Below, one piece after another: positions 35,590 to 47,822 of a stretch of 64,000 bases of DNA (its first letter is position 1; the number at the start of each line of letters is the position of its first letter). This DNA is from Perognathus longimembris pacificus. Lineage: Eukaryota; Chordata; Mammalia; Rodentia; Heteromyidae. Position numbers and translations under genes: made by a program. The stretch lies in NCBI RefSeq assembly GCF_023159225.1, contig NC_063162.1, forward strand, positions 103,184,094 through 103,248,093, given 5' to 3'. Below the pieces are notes generated by a model. That model was not told the origin of the DNA. It did no database searches and saw only the letters and a list, made by a program, of their open reading frames with translations.

Positions 35590-36600
35590 CTCATTGTAAT
35601 TTTGATTTTCATTTCCATGAAGATTAGTGAAACAAGAAGCTATTTTCACATACTTGTTAGTCATTTTACTGTATCTTCTTTTGAGAAAGTCTGTTCAATC
35701 TTTAGCCCATTTTAAAATTAGGTCATTATGTTAGTTCAGTTTTGTTTTCTGTTTAATAGTAGAAGGTCCTTATGTAGTTTGGAAATTAATCCAGTATCAG
35801 ATACTTAGGTTAATTTTTTTTCCTGCTCTGTAGGCTGCCTTTTCATTTTATTGATTGTTTTCTTTTCTTGTATATGGTATAGGATGTGGATCAAATTCTA
35901 TTCTTTCATGTGTGCATATTCAGTTTTTCTAGGGTCATCTGTTGAAGTGACTATCCTTTTCCCAGTGTGTATTCTTGGTACTCTTGTGGAATTTCAATGG
36001 ACTGTACATGTGTGAATTTGCTTCTGGGCTCTTTATTCTTTTTCATTTGTCTATATGTCTGTCTTTTTGCTACTACTATTGAGCTCTAATTATTGTGGCT
36101 ATGTAATCAGTTTTGAAATCAGGAAGTATGACTCATTTGTTATTCTTTCTCAAGATTGATTTGGCTATGTAAAATCATTTGTAGTTTCATATGAATTGTT
36201 GATATTTCCCCCACAATTTAAATGAAATATGCCATTTGGGTTTTGATAGGAATTGTATTGAATCTGAGGATTGCTTTCAGTACTGTGGATACTTTCTCAA
36301 TATTAAGTCTTCTAACACATGAACATGGGATGTCTTTCCATTTTTTTCTTCATCCTTAATTTCTTTCTTCAGTGTTTTGTAGTTAGCATATACATTTTCA
36401 CTTTGTTAGGTTTATTTCTAAAACAGCTTTTTGATGCTATTAAAATAGGCTTGATTTCTTAATTTTCTTTTCAGATAGTTCATTGTTAGTGTGTAGAAAC
36501 ACACGTGATTCTTATACCTTGATTTTGATGCTAAAACTTTACTGAAATTATTAAATTTAAAATATTTTAAAAATATGATCACATCATCTTAAAAAGTATT
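35590..36600 (-). mobile_element. old L1 ORF2 fragment, antisense (continued)
   Basis: gggtcatctgttgaagtgac, aagattgatttggctatg and ggaattgtattgaatctgag are the reversed mid-ORF2 of an ancient L1. The last phrase is the region just after the reverse-transcriptase core. Confidence 0.65.
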
Positions 36601-36714
36601 TCTTCCTTTCTTAGCTGGGTGGTTTTCTTTTCTCATCCTTTTCCTCTTATTCTTTTTTGTCTTCCTTCTATTTCTCCTTTTCATCCTCTTCTTTTTCTTC
36701 TTGTTTATTTCCTC

Positions 36715-37440
36715 TGGCTAAGATTCCCAGTACACTGGTGAATTCTACCAAACATTTAGAGAAGAATTAATGCCTAACTATTCTCAAACTAGTCTCCAAA
36801 ACTTCCTCCCCCAAAACAAGTATGGAAGATCATTTTTAAGCTCATTTTATAAGGTCAGCAGTTTTCTGTTATCAAAGGAAGCCCAAAACATCACAAGATA
36901 TGAAAAATAGAGAGTAATATTCATGATTATTATAGATGCAAAAATCCTCAACACAAAACTGTCAAACTGAGTCCAAGAGTCATTGAAAGGGCTACAAAAC
37001 ACAGTATTTACCTCTGGGATGAAAGGATGACTCAATATATAAATACAAATTAATATGATATTCCACAAGTAAACACAATGATGAACAAAATCACATGATC
37101 ATCTCAATATATGTAGAAAATGCATTTGACAAAGTGGCAAAAACCCTCAACAAATTAGAAATAGAAGGAAATTACCTAAATATAATAAATGTTCCACATG
37201 AAAAGCTCACAGCCAACATGACTTTATTTTTGTCAATTTAACATGTCCATTTACCAACATTACACTTAATGTTGAAAAGCTAAAAGCTTTCCTTTGAAGA
37301 TCAGGAACAAGGCAAGAATTTTCATTCCTGCAATTACAATTTGACATAGTACTTGGAAGTAATAGTTCAGTGCTCTTAAAACTTGGAAGGCCAAATATTG
37401 TTTAAAGAAAACACACAGGGCTGTTAATGATGTTAGTATT
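36715..37440 (+). mobile_element. old L1 ORF2 fragment, sense (inverted relative to the previous piece)
   Basis: gtgaattctaccaaacattt, atgcaaaaatcctcaacaca and gaaaatgcatttgacaaagt (the degraded motif-A region) are sense ORF2, upstream in L1 order of the antisense segment at 35590-36600. It has many stops. Confidence 0.65.
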
Positions 37441-37469
37441 GTATACTAAGGACATTAGCAGTACAAGAG

Positions 37470-37534
37470 CTTCTTCTTCATAAAGAAAGATGCCATATCC
37501 AACTTCTTCTTCATAAAGAAAGATGCTATATCCA
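37470..37534. repeat. 33-bp tandem duplication
   Basis: cttcttcttcataaagaaag followed by atgc(c/t)atatcca occurs twice in tandem (37470-37502 and 37503-37534) with one visible mismatch. Confidence 0.93.
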
Positions 37535-37728
37535 CATTCACAACAGGTACCCACAATATACTTTTTCACAGGATGTCATCTCTTTTTCTCGCACATGCAC
37601 TTATACATCTCTGTGCATTTGTTAGCAATCTTCTTGCAGAAACTGTGTATGACAAGTCTGTACATAATCCACACATAATCCTGTCCAGACACTGAACTAC
37701 TTTTTTTAACCATATTTAAAGTGATAAA

Positions 37729-37889
37729 CCCACAGTATGGTGGGTTTTTTTTGGGAGGGGGGTTGGTTTTTTTTTTCAACTGTATTTTTTTTTGTCTTTT
37801 CTTTTTTGGTACTGAGGAATCGAACCCAGGACGTTGCACTTGGTAGGCAAGCGCTTTGCCACTGAGCTACATCGCAGCCCCACAGTGTG
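37729..37889 (-). mobile_element. ID-type SINE, antisense, with target duplication
   Basis: cccacagtatg (37729-37739) and cccacagtgtg (37879-37889) flank a T/G-rich tail and a lone reversed ID monomer (ggaatcgaacccaggacgtt, tgccactgagctacatcgca). Its left half differs from the IDL-Geo copies, so it may be a separate ID lineage. Confidence 0.82.
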
Positions 37890-39030
37890 TTCTGAATAAC
37901 AAAATCGTGAAGCTGATTATTAAGCTGTCATTGTCTTCAATGTCATTGTCTCCCCCCAATTCTCTCTTCCCTTCAATGTTTAAGATCAAGGTCATAGGGA
38001 CTCTGAGAATCTGAATTATTGCAATGAACTATTAAAGAGAAGATAATTGTGGCAAATTGTTTGAGTTTTCACTATCTATCTATCTATCCATCTATCATTT
38101 ATCTTCCTCTTTAGATGTGCCTTAAAACTTTTATGGCATCCACAGTTTTGCCATTTTTTGAAACAATTTATGGAGACATTAAAATGAATAATTTCAGATA
38201 GGTTATTCTATGACCAATCTACAGTAAGATCTGATAGCTTACATACTTACTGAGAATGCTGCTGCTTTAGAATAGGAAATGGTCCCTGGAGAAAGTGAAT
38301 TGGAAAAAGGCCATAGTATCAAATAAAGGGTCACACCAGAGGAGGGCAAAGGAAGTCAGCATGCTAAACATTCTGTCAAAAGATTTTCACATGTCTTTCA
38401 ACTTGGCTCTAACAGCAGTAGTCAAAGTTTATAGATAGAACCTAGACCAGTATGACATTTGAAGAACAATGCCTAAATCAGAACAATACATTCCCTTTGA
38501 CTCAAATGGGATTTGACTCAGTCTGAGGATGCCAGTTAAATGTCCAGAAGGTGACTGTGCTTTGAACATGGGCTCCAAAGTGGCACCAGGCTGGGCTGAC
38601 AGAAGTTTTCAAAACTGAGTGGGGCACTTGAGATTTGCTTTCTGCCCTTGGTGATCTCTCTTCCACTAGGGGGTCTCTGTTTCTATCCTTTAACTATGGG
38701 CTCTAGGTTCCTCCTTGGCATTTGAAAATCTATTGTTATTCATCTGTTCATCACTCTTCTAACTAAGCAAGGGCTATGCACAGAGAACTATACACTGATG
38801 ACCTAAAACATTTCAAATTCTGGGATGCTGTTCTTATCAGCAACTGGCAAACTTAGAGATATTAATTATTGTTGGAAATCAGCATAGGACCAGGAGCAGA
38901 GCTTAGAATTTTTGAATGAAAATTTGAGAACATTTAGAGGGTAATTGTTAGCCCCAGTCTCTCACTTTACTTGGCCACAATCTAGGAATAAAAACAAGAT
39001 AAACATGCATTCTCTACCCTCTACACTTCA
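37890..39030. other. unique intronic sequence
   Basis: No gene seen. A short (TATC)n lies at 38072-38097. Confidence 0.45.
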
Positions 39031-39680
39031 ATACCCCTTTTCAATGAATTGCTTATATTTTTCAAAAAATACTTTTGTTAGCACATATTAAGTTGTAGGA
39101 GGGGGAGTTCATTGTGACAGTTCCATAGTTATGTTCAACCTTACCCCCTCCATCACTCTCCCTTTCCTCCTTCACTTCTTAAAGCTTCTTCCCTTTCCCC
39201 TTCTTCCATTTTTCAACTTTCATCTGTGCATATAAAATACTTTGACCATATCCCTCCACTATAGAGCTCACCCCTCAGCAGAGATAATGTTACTTTCCTG
39301 TTATTTACTTTTTAATGTATACTAATTGTATAAAGAGGTTTCAACATGGTTTTTCGCATGTGCCTGTATTATATTTTCACTAGATGAGTCCCCTCTATTG
39401 ATCTCTCTTCACCTATCCCCCCAACCTACAAAAAATATCTTGACAGTGGTCATTCATTTTCCTTAAGCCATCTTCATACATAGTTGTGATGTATTTTGAT
39501 GTTATTCATCCTCCATTCTTCTCTTCATCTCTATCCCCTTTCCCTAAACAGTCCCACGGTTTTAATCATGTTGTCTATATAAATATATTTGTATATATCT
39601 ATGTATTTGTATATATAGAAGAAATAGCATTTGAGATGAACTGTGGTTTTGTTGATTGTAGGATCAGACACAATCTATAA
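39031..39680 (-). mobile_element. old rodent L1 3' end(s), antisense, probably two in tandem
   Basis: agttcattgtgacagttcca, followed about 200 bp later by gtataaagaggtttcaacat, both recall the reversed 3' end of older L1s, suggesting two insertions in the same orientation. Pyrimidine-rich blocks after each are the reversed G-rich tracts. Confidence 0.55.
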
Positions 39681-42120
39681 TAAACATTTCCTCAACTGTA
39701 ATGCATATTACTTTTTCTGTTTCTGCTGTAACATATCATCACACATTCAGTGGCTTACAATAACATATAATTATTATCATATTGTTCAGTAGATCAGATT
39801 CCTCATGTGTGTCTCAGGGGCTTAATCGGAGTAGCCCCTTTCTAGAAGCTCTTGGGTACAGTTTTCTTTCTTTGATTTTTTCTATCTCTGGACGCAAATG
39901 ACATTATCATTGACATTAGTACTTTGAGCAAGTGTTGAAAAGAGAAAATACTGCAAAAGAAATTGCTAGAGCTAGTAGGATCTGTTTTGTTGCCTTCCCT
40001 TTTTAAAAAATAGTACTAGGAATCAAACTCAGTCTTCATATAAACTAAGGAAGTACTTATTCTACCAAAAGCTACAGTTTCTCCTAAAGTATTTTGTAAA
40101 TGCAAAATTAAGCACTAATATTTACTGAGAATGTATTATGTATCAGGTACTCTTTAAAGTGTTGTCCATGAGTCATCCTACAAGGTGGTCATTATCATTA
40201 CCCCATTTTATAAACAAAGCAAAAACAGAGCGCTTCAATGACTTTTACAATGCTACTGTTTATGGGGAAAGTGCCATGACTGATAATGTGGCTAGTCTGG
40301 CTGCTGTTTTATCTTTTGAATATTATGCAACTATAGAATTTAATTTTCACGAATACAGATCTTTCCCCTGACAGTAGAATTGAAGTACCAAGCAAAGAGG
40401 GGATTCATCTAAGAACTGGTGAGACTGGTCTTTGACTTTACTAATTACACTCAGTGATTATGATTAAAGCAGGGTAGAAAAAGTGGAAAAATTCAACTTA
40501 GCGATAAATATTTGTATTGCAGTACATGGCAAGGGGCACATTTCTGAGAAATGGTCTCATGGTGGAATAATGCTTGCATCCTATAAAGTCTAAGACCAAC
40601 TTATTTCAAAGTACTGACATTCTGAGTCGTCAAAATGACATTCCTAAACTTAACTGGCAGCAAAATCCCAGTGAACTAAAATATAGAAACATCATTGATT
40701 TTTGTTGTTGTTGTTGTTGAACTTCAAAGTAATATGTTTCTAGGTAAGGGAATTCTTGTCAGTGACTGAAGAGAATCTTAAGAGGTGCCATGTTTCTGAA
40801 TTGCCAAAGTGATTTTACATATCCTTGGCAAATAGCCTCTTTAGTGAGGCAACAGTTATTTATATTCTAGGGATACTGGTGATTAAGACACATCTAATTC
40901 CATCTCTCAAGGGACTTAAGAGACTAAAACGGTACCAAGTTTAAATGTTAATAAGTATGTGAGCTAAAAGAGGAGATAAAGGCTATTGATGGAACATATT
41001 ATCTTAAATATCTAACCCATGCTTTGGAATCTCAAAATCTACTGAAAGGGAAAATGTTCTTTCAATCAGATTGAACCAAGGGTGGGAAGAGGGCTGTGGC
41101 AGTACAGGGACAGACCATTGTGAAAGGAAAGTAAAAGAGTGTGTGTGTTGGGGGGCAGGATAACTTCATCATAGTATGGAAATATTCAAATATAGTCGCG
41201 GCTGTAACTGTTACAAGTAGGAAGATCGCTAGCATCAACCCAAATGTGCAGAAGAATTTGCAGTTGTCAGGGAGAACAAAAGGGATGATTTTGAAGCTAA
41301 CAATGCTTCCAAAAGAAATGTGAGCTGGGTTTATAGTCTCAAGCTGAAGAAGGCCAAGAATGTTTCTTACATTACAGGAAGATTCAAACTCAGGTTATCT
41401 GCAGCATCAAAAATATTTAATATATCTTTTACTGGAACTATAGCAAACACCAGGACCGGATGTTTACAGCCAGAGTGAAGGATATGTTGTCTATATTGAG
41501 TCTTCTAGATAACAAGAAAACTGATTTAATATTTTCTTATTTTGGATGAGAGTACATCAGATATTCCAGTGTCAGATCCTACAAGGTTACCTAGGAACCT
41601 GCAGTGATCTATGGATTGAAAAAGCTGGTAAGAATCATGCAGGTGGGCCTTTCTGTGTGGCAATGAGTGTTTGGTTGTTTCTATTAGCCCTGGAAGCTTG
41701 CCCTTGAGACCAAGAGAAACAGCCTGGAGGTACTCCTGCTCCTCCCTCCTCCACCTCTTCTCTCTGTTGTGTTCTAGTCCTTGGCCTCTCTGACATAACC
41801 TCTGCATTTCTCTCAGCATTATAATTAAGCACCATTATATGATTTCTTTCTTTTGCTTCTTAGCCTTGGTTAGGCTTCACTTAGCATAGAGGTATCATGG
41901 TTGAATATTTACTTCAGTTCTCCAAATATGACTTTTCTTCTTATGAATCCCCTTCTAACACTGAGTAGACAATAGCATTAATTCTGCATTCTGCAGGAAA
42001 GTGTAGTCACTCAGATACAATTAGTGAAGAATGGAGGATGGCCTTTATAACCAGAATGAAGCTAGTATGAAGAAAAACTTGAAAAACTACTACAGGAAAC
42101 AGAAAAGACATAACTTTACA
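39681..42120 (+). other. mostly unique intron with MIR remnants
   Basis: MIR order is visible at about 40110-40275 (tgtattatgtatcaggtact, ttaccccattttataaacaa) and more weakly at 40835-40930 (gggatactggtgattaagac). An old antisense ID-like scrap lies near 40000-40085. No gene was recognised in the rest. Confidence 0.5.
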
Positions 42121-42127
42121 AAGGTTT

Positions 42128-42251
42128 CGTGTGTGTGTGTGTGTGGGTGTGTGGGTGTGAGAGAGAGAGAGAGAAAGAGGGAGGAGGAGGAGAAAGAGGA
42201 GGAGGAGGAGGAGGAGGAGGAGGAGGAGGAGGAGGAGGAGGAGGAGGAGGA
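42128..42251. repeat. compound (GT)n-(GA)n-(GGA)n microsatellite
   Basis: GT block, short GA block, then a GGA block of about 60 bp. Poly-Glu, poly-Gly and poly-Ser/Leu frames over it are artefacts. Confidence 0.96.
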
Positions 42252-42870
42252 ACACCTTCCTTTGAGTCTCACAAGTGTCTCTATGAGATCACTTGGGTTA
42301 TATTAAGATAATTGGGTCTCCTTATGATAACTGAGGCTCCCTGGGTTATAGTGGAAATATGGCTATCATAGACTGGTTTTCTTAGGTTACAAATTGCTGT
42401 ACTATTACTGATTATTCTTATTTGATGAGTGGCCAGTGTAGCCTGGTAGCTCCTTGTAGGCTCCAATTTTGCAGTCAACTTGACCAGGGAATTTCCAAAT
42501 GTGGTTAGGCACAGAGGGGTTTATGTAATTCATTTTTGACTGGCAGTCTTACATTTGACAAAATATATTTTTTAGTGAACTGGCTGAAACTTAAGCTCTG
42601 GTTCTTACCTGACTGAACACTATATACCAGGGGAAATGGTGAGCTCTGGAGTGAATGAAGTTTAATGGAGCATGAACTTAGGTCTCCATTTATCAGCTGC
42701 CAGGCATATTCATAGATTGGCTTTGACTTGAGGTGGTGCTTCAGAGTGACTGATGATGCATCTGCTCTTCTGGATATTGGTCAGCACTGGTCTAGCTAGA
42801 CAGCAGAGTTTGTGGATGTCATTCTTTTTCTCTTCTGCATGGTCACAGTTACAGCTACATATGTTTACTA
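42252..42870. other. unique intronic sequence
   Basis: No gene or repeat recognised. Confidence 0.45.
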
Positions 42871-42871
42871 G

Positions 42872-42872
<1 letters not shown>

Positions 42873-42941
<69 letters not shown>

Positions 42942-43136
42942 TCCTGAGTCTAGGACTGAAGGTTTGTGCACTGTCCCTATTGACCCACATCTCCACTTCT
43001 GGCTTTTGGTAGTTTATTGGAGATAAGGGTTTCACAGACTTTCCTGCCTGGGCTAGCTTCAAACCAGGATCCTCAGATCTCAACTTCTTGAGTAGCTAGG
43101 ATTACAGGCATGAGCTATGAGCCATTGGCACCCAGC
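42873..43136 (-). mobile_element. B1-Geo SINE, antisense, with (GT)34 tail
   Basis: (GT)n at 42873-42940, then a shortened reversed Geo half (atcctgagtctaggactgaa, gacccacatctccacttctg) and a reversed B1-like half (gagtagctaggattacaggc). Confidence 0.87.
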
Positions 43137-43390
43137 TCTAGAGTTTTTGTTTTGTTTTGTAAAGAGATGTTGCAAGACTGAAATGTAGCTGGGCTGCCTG
43201 TTCTGGAATGATTTTAACATCAGTGCTGACCAGTGAAGTGTGATCACAGAAACAAATATTGCCAAAACCATTGGCCAATGAATATATTTTTTTCCCATCT
43301 AAAGGCTGGTCAAAAATGAAGCTGTTGGATGCTTTGTGAAATATGCAACCTTAATGGGAAAGCTTCTAGTAGATAGTTAATACCTGCATT

Positions 43391-43885
43391 AAAAAAAAAA
43401 AAAAAAGCCCGAACAGCCAGGCACTGGTGGCTCATGCCTGTAATCCTAGCTACTCAGGAAGCTGAGATCTAAGGATTGTGGTTTGAAGCCAGCCCAGGAA
43501 GGAACGTCTGTGAGACTCTTTTTTTTTTTTTTTTTTTTTTTGCCAGTCCTGGGTTTGGACTCAGGGCCTGAGCACTGTCCCTGGCTTCTTTTTTGCTCAA
43601 GGCTAGCACTCTGCCACTTGAGCCACAGCGCCACTTCTGGTCATTTTCTGTATATGTGGTGCTGGGGAATTGAACCCAGGGCCTCCTGTATACGAGGCAA
43701 GCACTCTTGCCACTAGGCCATATCCCCAGCCCTGTGAGACTCTTAACCCCAATAAACTAATCAGAAAAAGCCAGAAGTGGTGCTGTGGCTCAAGTGGTAG
43801 AGCACTAGCTTTGAGCACAGAGAGGCTCAGGGACAGCACCCAAGCCCAGAGCTCAAGCCCCAGGACCAGCAAAACAAACAACAAA
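43391..43885 (+). mobile_element. B1-Geo SINE split by an IDL-Geo SINE
   Basis: The left piece to 43520 is the B1-like half (ccaggcactggtggctcatg). The right piece from 43732 resumes at tgtgagactcttaaccccaa and continues through Geo to the A-rich tail. The inserted element is listed next. Confidence 0.9.
43508..43744 (-). mobile_element. IDL-Geo SINE nested in a B1-Geo SINE, 13-bp target duplication
   Basis: ctgtgagactctt at 43508-43520 and 43732-43744 flanks a T-run, the reversed Geo half and the reversed ID-like half (gaattgaacccagggcctcc). This gives a clear order of insertion. Confidence 0.96.
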
Positions 43886-45284
43886 CAAACAGACCAAAAA
43901 CTCCCAAACAAAAACAACAAACCATCTTGTAACCTTACTAAATTTTGCTATTCTAGAGAAGGGGAAGTGGATGTATAGTTTTTAAAAATGTGATTCTGGG
44001 ATGCAATTTGAATGTTATGAAAGAATTTGAATGTTAGCTCTGCTTCAACCTAAGGTAAAAATCTACATCATGAGTGATGACTGTCTCGTACATGAGACTC
44101 TATGGCCAGGAAATTGACAGTTATGCTCATTTTACTCATTTGTCTAGCACTTGCTTGCTTGAGAGTGCTGGGTAAGAGGATGACCAGTACTGTTTAGTGG
44201 CCTGTTTCTGAATGATTTTCCCATCTGGTTTTCCTGCCAGTGGTATTTCTGGCTGGCAGCAGGAAATGCCATACAATTTTTGAGGTGACAAGTACCACAT
44301 CTGTCATTGTTTTGGTCTGATGATGCTGAAGAGTTACAGTAATCACAAAACAGCACCAGACTGTGGGCCCCAAACATAGTAAATTGCTTTGCCACCAAAA
44401 CTTGGATTTGAAGGTGGAGGTCTTAGTACATGCCCCTGACTCATTCCTTCAATTTCCTCCTCTGGAAGGACAGCCAACAAGGTTATAGCCGCTACTGGAG
44501 CCTACCTGTGAGTCCAGGTCTTGGCTCCCTGTGTTTTGGAGAATTGTGGAAAGAATTAGGGCCAACGGGTCCAAATTCCCCATTCCTAGAGAGGACAAGC
44601 AGAAACCTATGTGTGGGTAACCTGCTCCTGGGAGGAACTGCCAGACCTCACTGGTCTGGAGGAGAGATACCATGGTAGACTGAATTGCTTCCAGCTCCTG
44701 AAGAGGGGAGAACATTATTACTTGTCCCCCATTACTACTTGCTCCCCTTTCTTCTCAGTGTAAGGGCTGCCATGGAAATTGCTTATACATTAATATATGT
44801 GGACGTTTTCATGCAGTACATCATGATCTGGAGAACCGAAGTCCTGACTGAAGGGAAGTAGACCACAAAGTGGCCTAGAATAACAATTCCATAAGATAAT
44901 TGTAGGCATCAGGACCAAGGGAAGAATCCCAAGTGGAGCTGGACTCCTGGGGCCTCTTGATGCTGCTAGAACTGAGAATTTAACAAAGCATTTGGGTACC
45001 TGAAAGAAACACAGTTAAAATGCCCAGGACTTCTTAAGGCTTAGCATTATCTTCAGTTACAAAAACAACAACCCTAAATATGAAGATGACGGCTCTGAGA
45101 AACAGATGTTAGAAAGACTGGGTAGAACAAATGGACAAATGAACAAAATCCCAAGAATGTGAGGGAAAAGTCAAGAAATTTAGAGGTTAGTGACTTAAGT
45201 AACTATTAAAGGCTCTGGGAAGAGAAAAAGGAATAGGAGAAGTCATTTTTGTTTGGGATTTAGAATTCCTTTTTAAAATTATCT
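43886..45284. other. unique intronic sequence
   Basis: No gene. Overlapping frames at 44144-44715 on both strands have no recognisable domain. Confidence 0.4.
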
Positions 45285-45665
45285 TCAGATAATTATACAA
45301 GAGGTTTCATGATTGATTGAACATGTTCATTTACCTATGCAATTCATCTTGATCAAAGCCACTCCTTCCATCATTCCCCACTCCATCCATGTCTTTCCTC
45401 AAAAGTCTCAGCAAGTTTTCTAGTTCTATTTTCACATATGTAAATTGTATTAGGACTGTAGTCTTCTACCTTTCCTCTCCCCATTGGCCCTTGTCCTCCG
45501 TCTAGTCACTTCCCTGCCCCCAGTTAATATGTATTTGAGCTTCCTGATGTTCATTTTTTAAAATGTTCATTAGTTATTCAAAGGCGTTACACCATGGAAT
45601 CTCACTTGATGCATGTACCATACTTTTGTCAGTTTGACTGGCACTGTGTTTAGCCATATGTTTAT
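45285..45665 (-). mobile_element. old L1 3' end, antisense
   Basis: aattatacaagaggtttcat and the pyrimidine-rich block near 45465-45520 recall the reversed 3' end of older L1s, like 39031-39680. Confidence 0.5.
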
Positions 45666-45945
45666 ATTTTAGGTCTAACATCCACACATGAGAGAAAACA
45701 TGAGAAGTAAATGCTTAAATAAAATTTCTTTGGAGAGAGACTTAAGTTTTTATATTGATAATGGTTTCCATGACCCAAATGGCATTAATAAAAAAAAATC
45801 ACACATCTGTCTACATTGAAGTTTATAAATTCTTTGGATATAGAGTTATTCTAAATTCCAACATAGAAAATGATGACAACAATAGCAATAATAAAATACA
45901 CTGAAGGAGAAGAAATGTGATTAAAAAAAAAACCAACCCTAGTCT
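45666..45945. other. unique intronic sequence
   Basis: AT-rich, nothing recognised. Confidence 0.4.
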
Positions 45946-46249
45946 TTTAGCCAGGCACTGATGGCTCACGCCTGTAATCTAGAGACCCAGGAAGCTGAGA
46001 TCTAAGGACCATGGTGCAAAGCTAGCATGAGTCAGGAAAGTTGTGAGACTCTTATCTCCAATTTAGCAACAACAACAACAACAACAACAAAAACCAGGAA
46101 GTAGATCTGTGTCTTCAGTGGTAGAACACTAATCTTGAGGGGGAAAAAAGGCACAGGAACAGTACCCAGGGCCTGAGTTCAATCACACAAAACACAACTC
46201 CCAAACAAGATTGGCACAACCCTGCACCCCCCCCCCCCCCAAAAAAAAA
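45946..46249 (+). mobile_element. B1-Geo SINE with (CAA)n and a C14A9 tail
   Basis: B1-like half (ccaggcactgatggctcacg), a (CAA)n at 46067-46091 at the linker, a diverged Geo half (gtagatctgtgtcttcagtg), then 14 C and 9 A near 46227-46249. Confidence 0.82.
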
Positions 46250-46932
46250 GGAATCTTAGTACGTGTGATGCTAGTGAGGGGAAGAAACAGAACATTATCT
46301 TAAGACACTCAGAGGAGATCTTAAGAATTCTGCCTAAGGTATCATTTACAGTGCAAGGACAATACTTGCAAGTTTCCCGCTTGTTTCATTTGTGAGGAAA
46401 ATTCAACAAAGTTCTCATCTTAACAAAAATGAATGGAGAAGGGATCTTAAAAGCTAGAAAACCAAAAGTATAAATTATCAGTCTCAAATAATAAATCATT
46501 TACAATTTATGGTTAATTCTGAAGGACCAGGTCAGTTGATGCACATAATTGAAGCAAAGTATATGTGAAAAATGAGTAGAATACTGCTGAACTAAAAATG
46601 TTAAGTGGTCTAAGAGAAACTTAGAAATTTTAGAGGAAACAGAAAGCCAGTGGTGTGCTGGTAATGACTAAGAACTGGTTGTATGGAAAAAATAACTTTA
46701 AAAAGGCCTACTTTGTCCTGTATGACAATCATCACTGTGTAAACATTTCCATCATGGTCAGTTTCAAGCTATCAAAGTAACTGAACACAAAGTTCACAGG
46801 GATAAAAATATCAACTAGCATTAGCATATCAATGTGGAGAGTGAAAATATAGAGAGAAGAAGTTATAACAGCTTAAATCTTTTATGTAGGTGGAAGGTGG
46901 ATGAGTAGACAATTAAAACACCCAAGTGGGAG
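46250..46932. other. unique intronic sequence
   Basis: AT-rich, nothing recognised. Confidence 0.4.
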
Positions 46933-47161
46933 GACACTGTTAACTTTTTTTTTTGCCAGTCCTGGGCCTTGGACTCAGGGCCTGAGCACTGTCCCTGGTT
47001 TCTTTTTGCTCAAAGCTGGCACTCTGCCACTTGATCCACAGTGCCACTTCTGGCCATTTTCTATATATGTGGTGCTGGGGAATTAAACCCAGGGCTTCAT
47101 GTATACAAGGCAAGCACTCTTGCCACTCGGCCATATTCCCAGCCAGACACTGTTAACTTTT
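46933..47161 (-). mobile_element. IDL-Geo SINE, antisense, 16-bp target duplication
   Basis: gacactgttaactttt at 46933-46948 and 47146-47161 flanks the reversed element (tgccagtcctgggccttgga; cactcggccatattcccagc). Low divergence. Confidence 0.96.
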
Positions 47162-47443
47162 ATACACTACTAGAGAAACACAGGTAATTACCACTATGGG
47201 GCAAGGAGATGAACCTGGAAAGAATTGAAAGCAATTAAGTAGAATTTTCAAATTAATAGTTGATTGCAATGACCTCCAAATTAATAGTCAAATACAATCT
47301 CTCTTTATGGAAGTACAGAGAGATAAAAAGCAAAAAACAAGTATGCTAAACAGTCAACTTAAAAATGTTGAAAACAATAAGACAAAAATTTAATTGTCAT
47401 GATAAAAGCCTGAATTTCTTTATAAGAATATTTGTCATATTCA

Positions 47444-47735
47444 ACTGGATATGGTAGCTCACAGCTGTAATCTTAACTACTCAGGAGGTAGAGACTGGGA
47501 GGCTCTCTAATGAGTAAAGCTCACGAAACCCCATCTCAACTAACAGCTGTGCCTGTTATCATGGTGATAGCAGAAAGTGTCAATGGGTAGATCTTGATCC
47601 AGGTTGGCCCAGAAATTAATGCAAGAATCCATTTAAAAAATAGAAGCAAAAAAGGCATGTGGGCATGGCTCAAGTTTAAGTGTGTCTTTCAAGCAAGTAT
47701 GAGACCCTGAGTTCAACCCCAAGTACACTATATGT
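47444..47735 (+). mobile_element. older dimeric SINE (B1-like plus ID-like)
   Basis: actggatatggtagctcaca and ctcaggaggtagagactggg mark the B1-like half. ggcatgtgggcatggctcaa and ccctgagttcaaccccaag mark a different, ID/tRNA-like second half. This is not the Geo monomer. Similar old dimers appear at 57515 and 62410. Confidence 0.55.
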
Positions 47736-47822
47736 ATATATACACACACAAAATATATAAATAGTATATATGTATATATGTGTACATAAATATGTAGACA
47801 TAGATATACATACATATATATC
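47726..47822. repeat. TA/CATA-rich simple repeat
   Basis: Alternating TATA, ACAC and ACATA units, probably the expanded tail of the preceding SINE. Confidence 0.85.

Noticed and set aside
43400..43980. Overlapping frames with RALAL and SPRT-like phrases as a gene family
   Set aside because: The same phrases recur wherever B1-Geo or IDL-Geo SINEs occur. They are translated SINE sequence.
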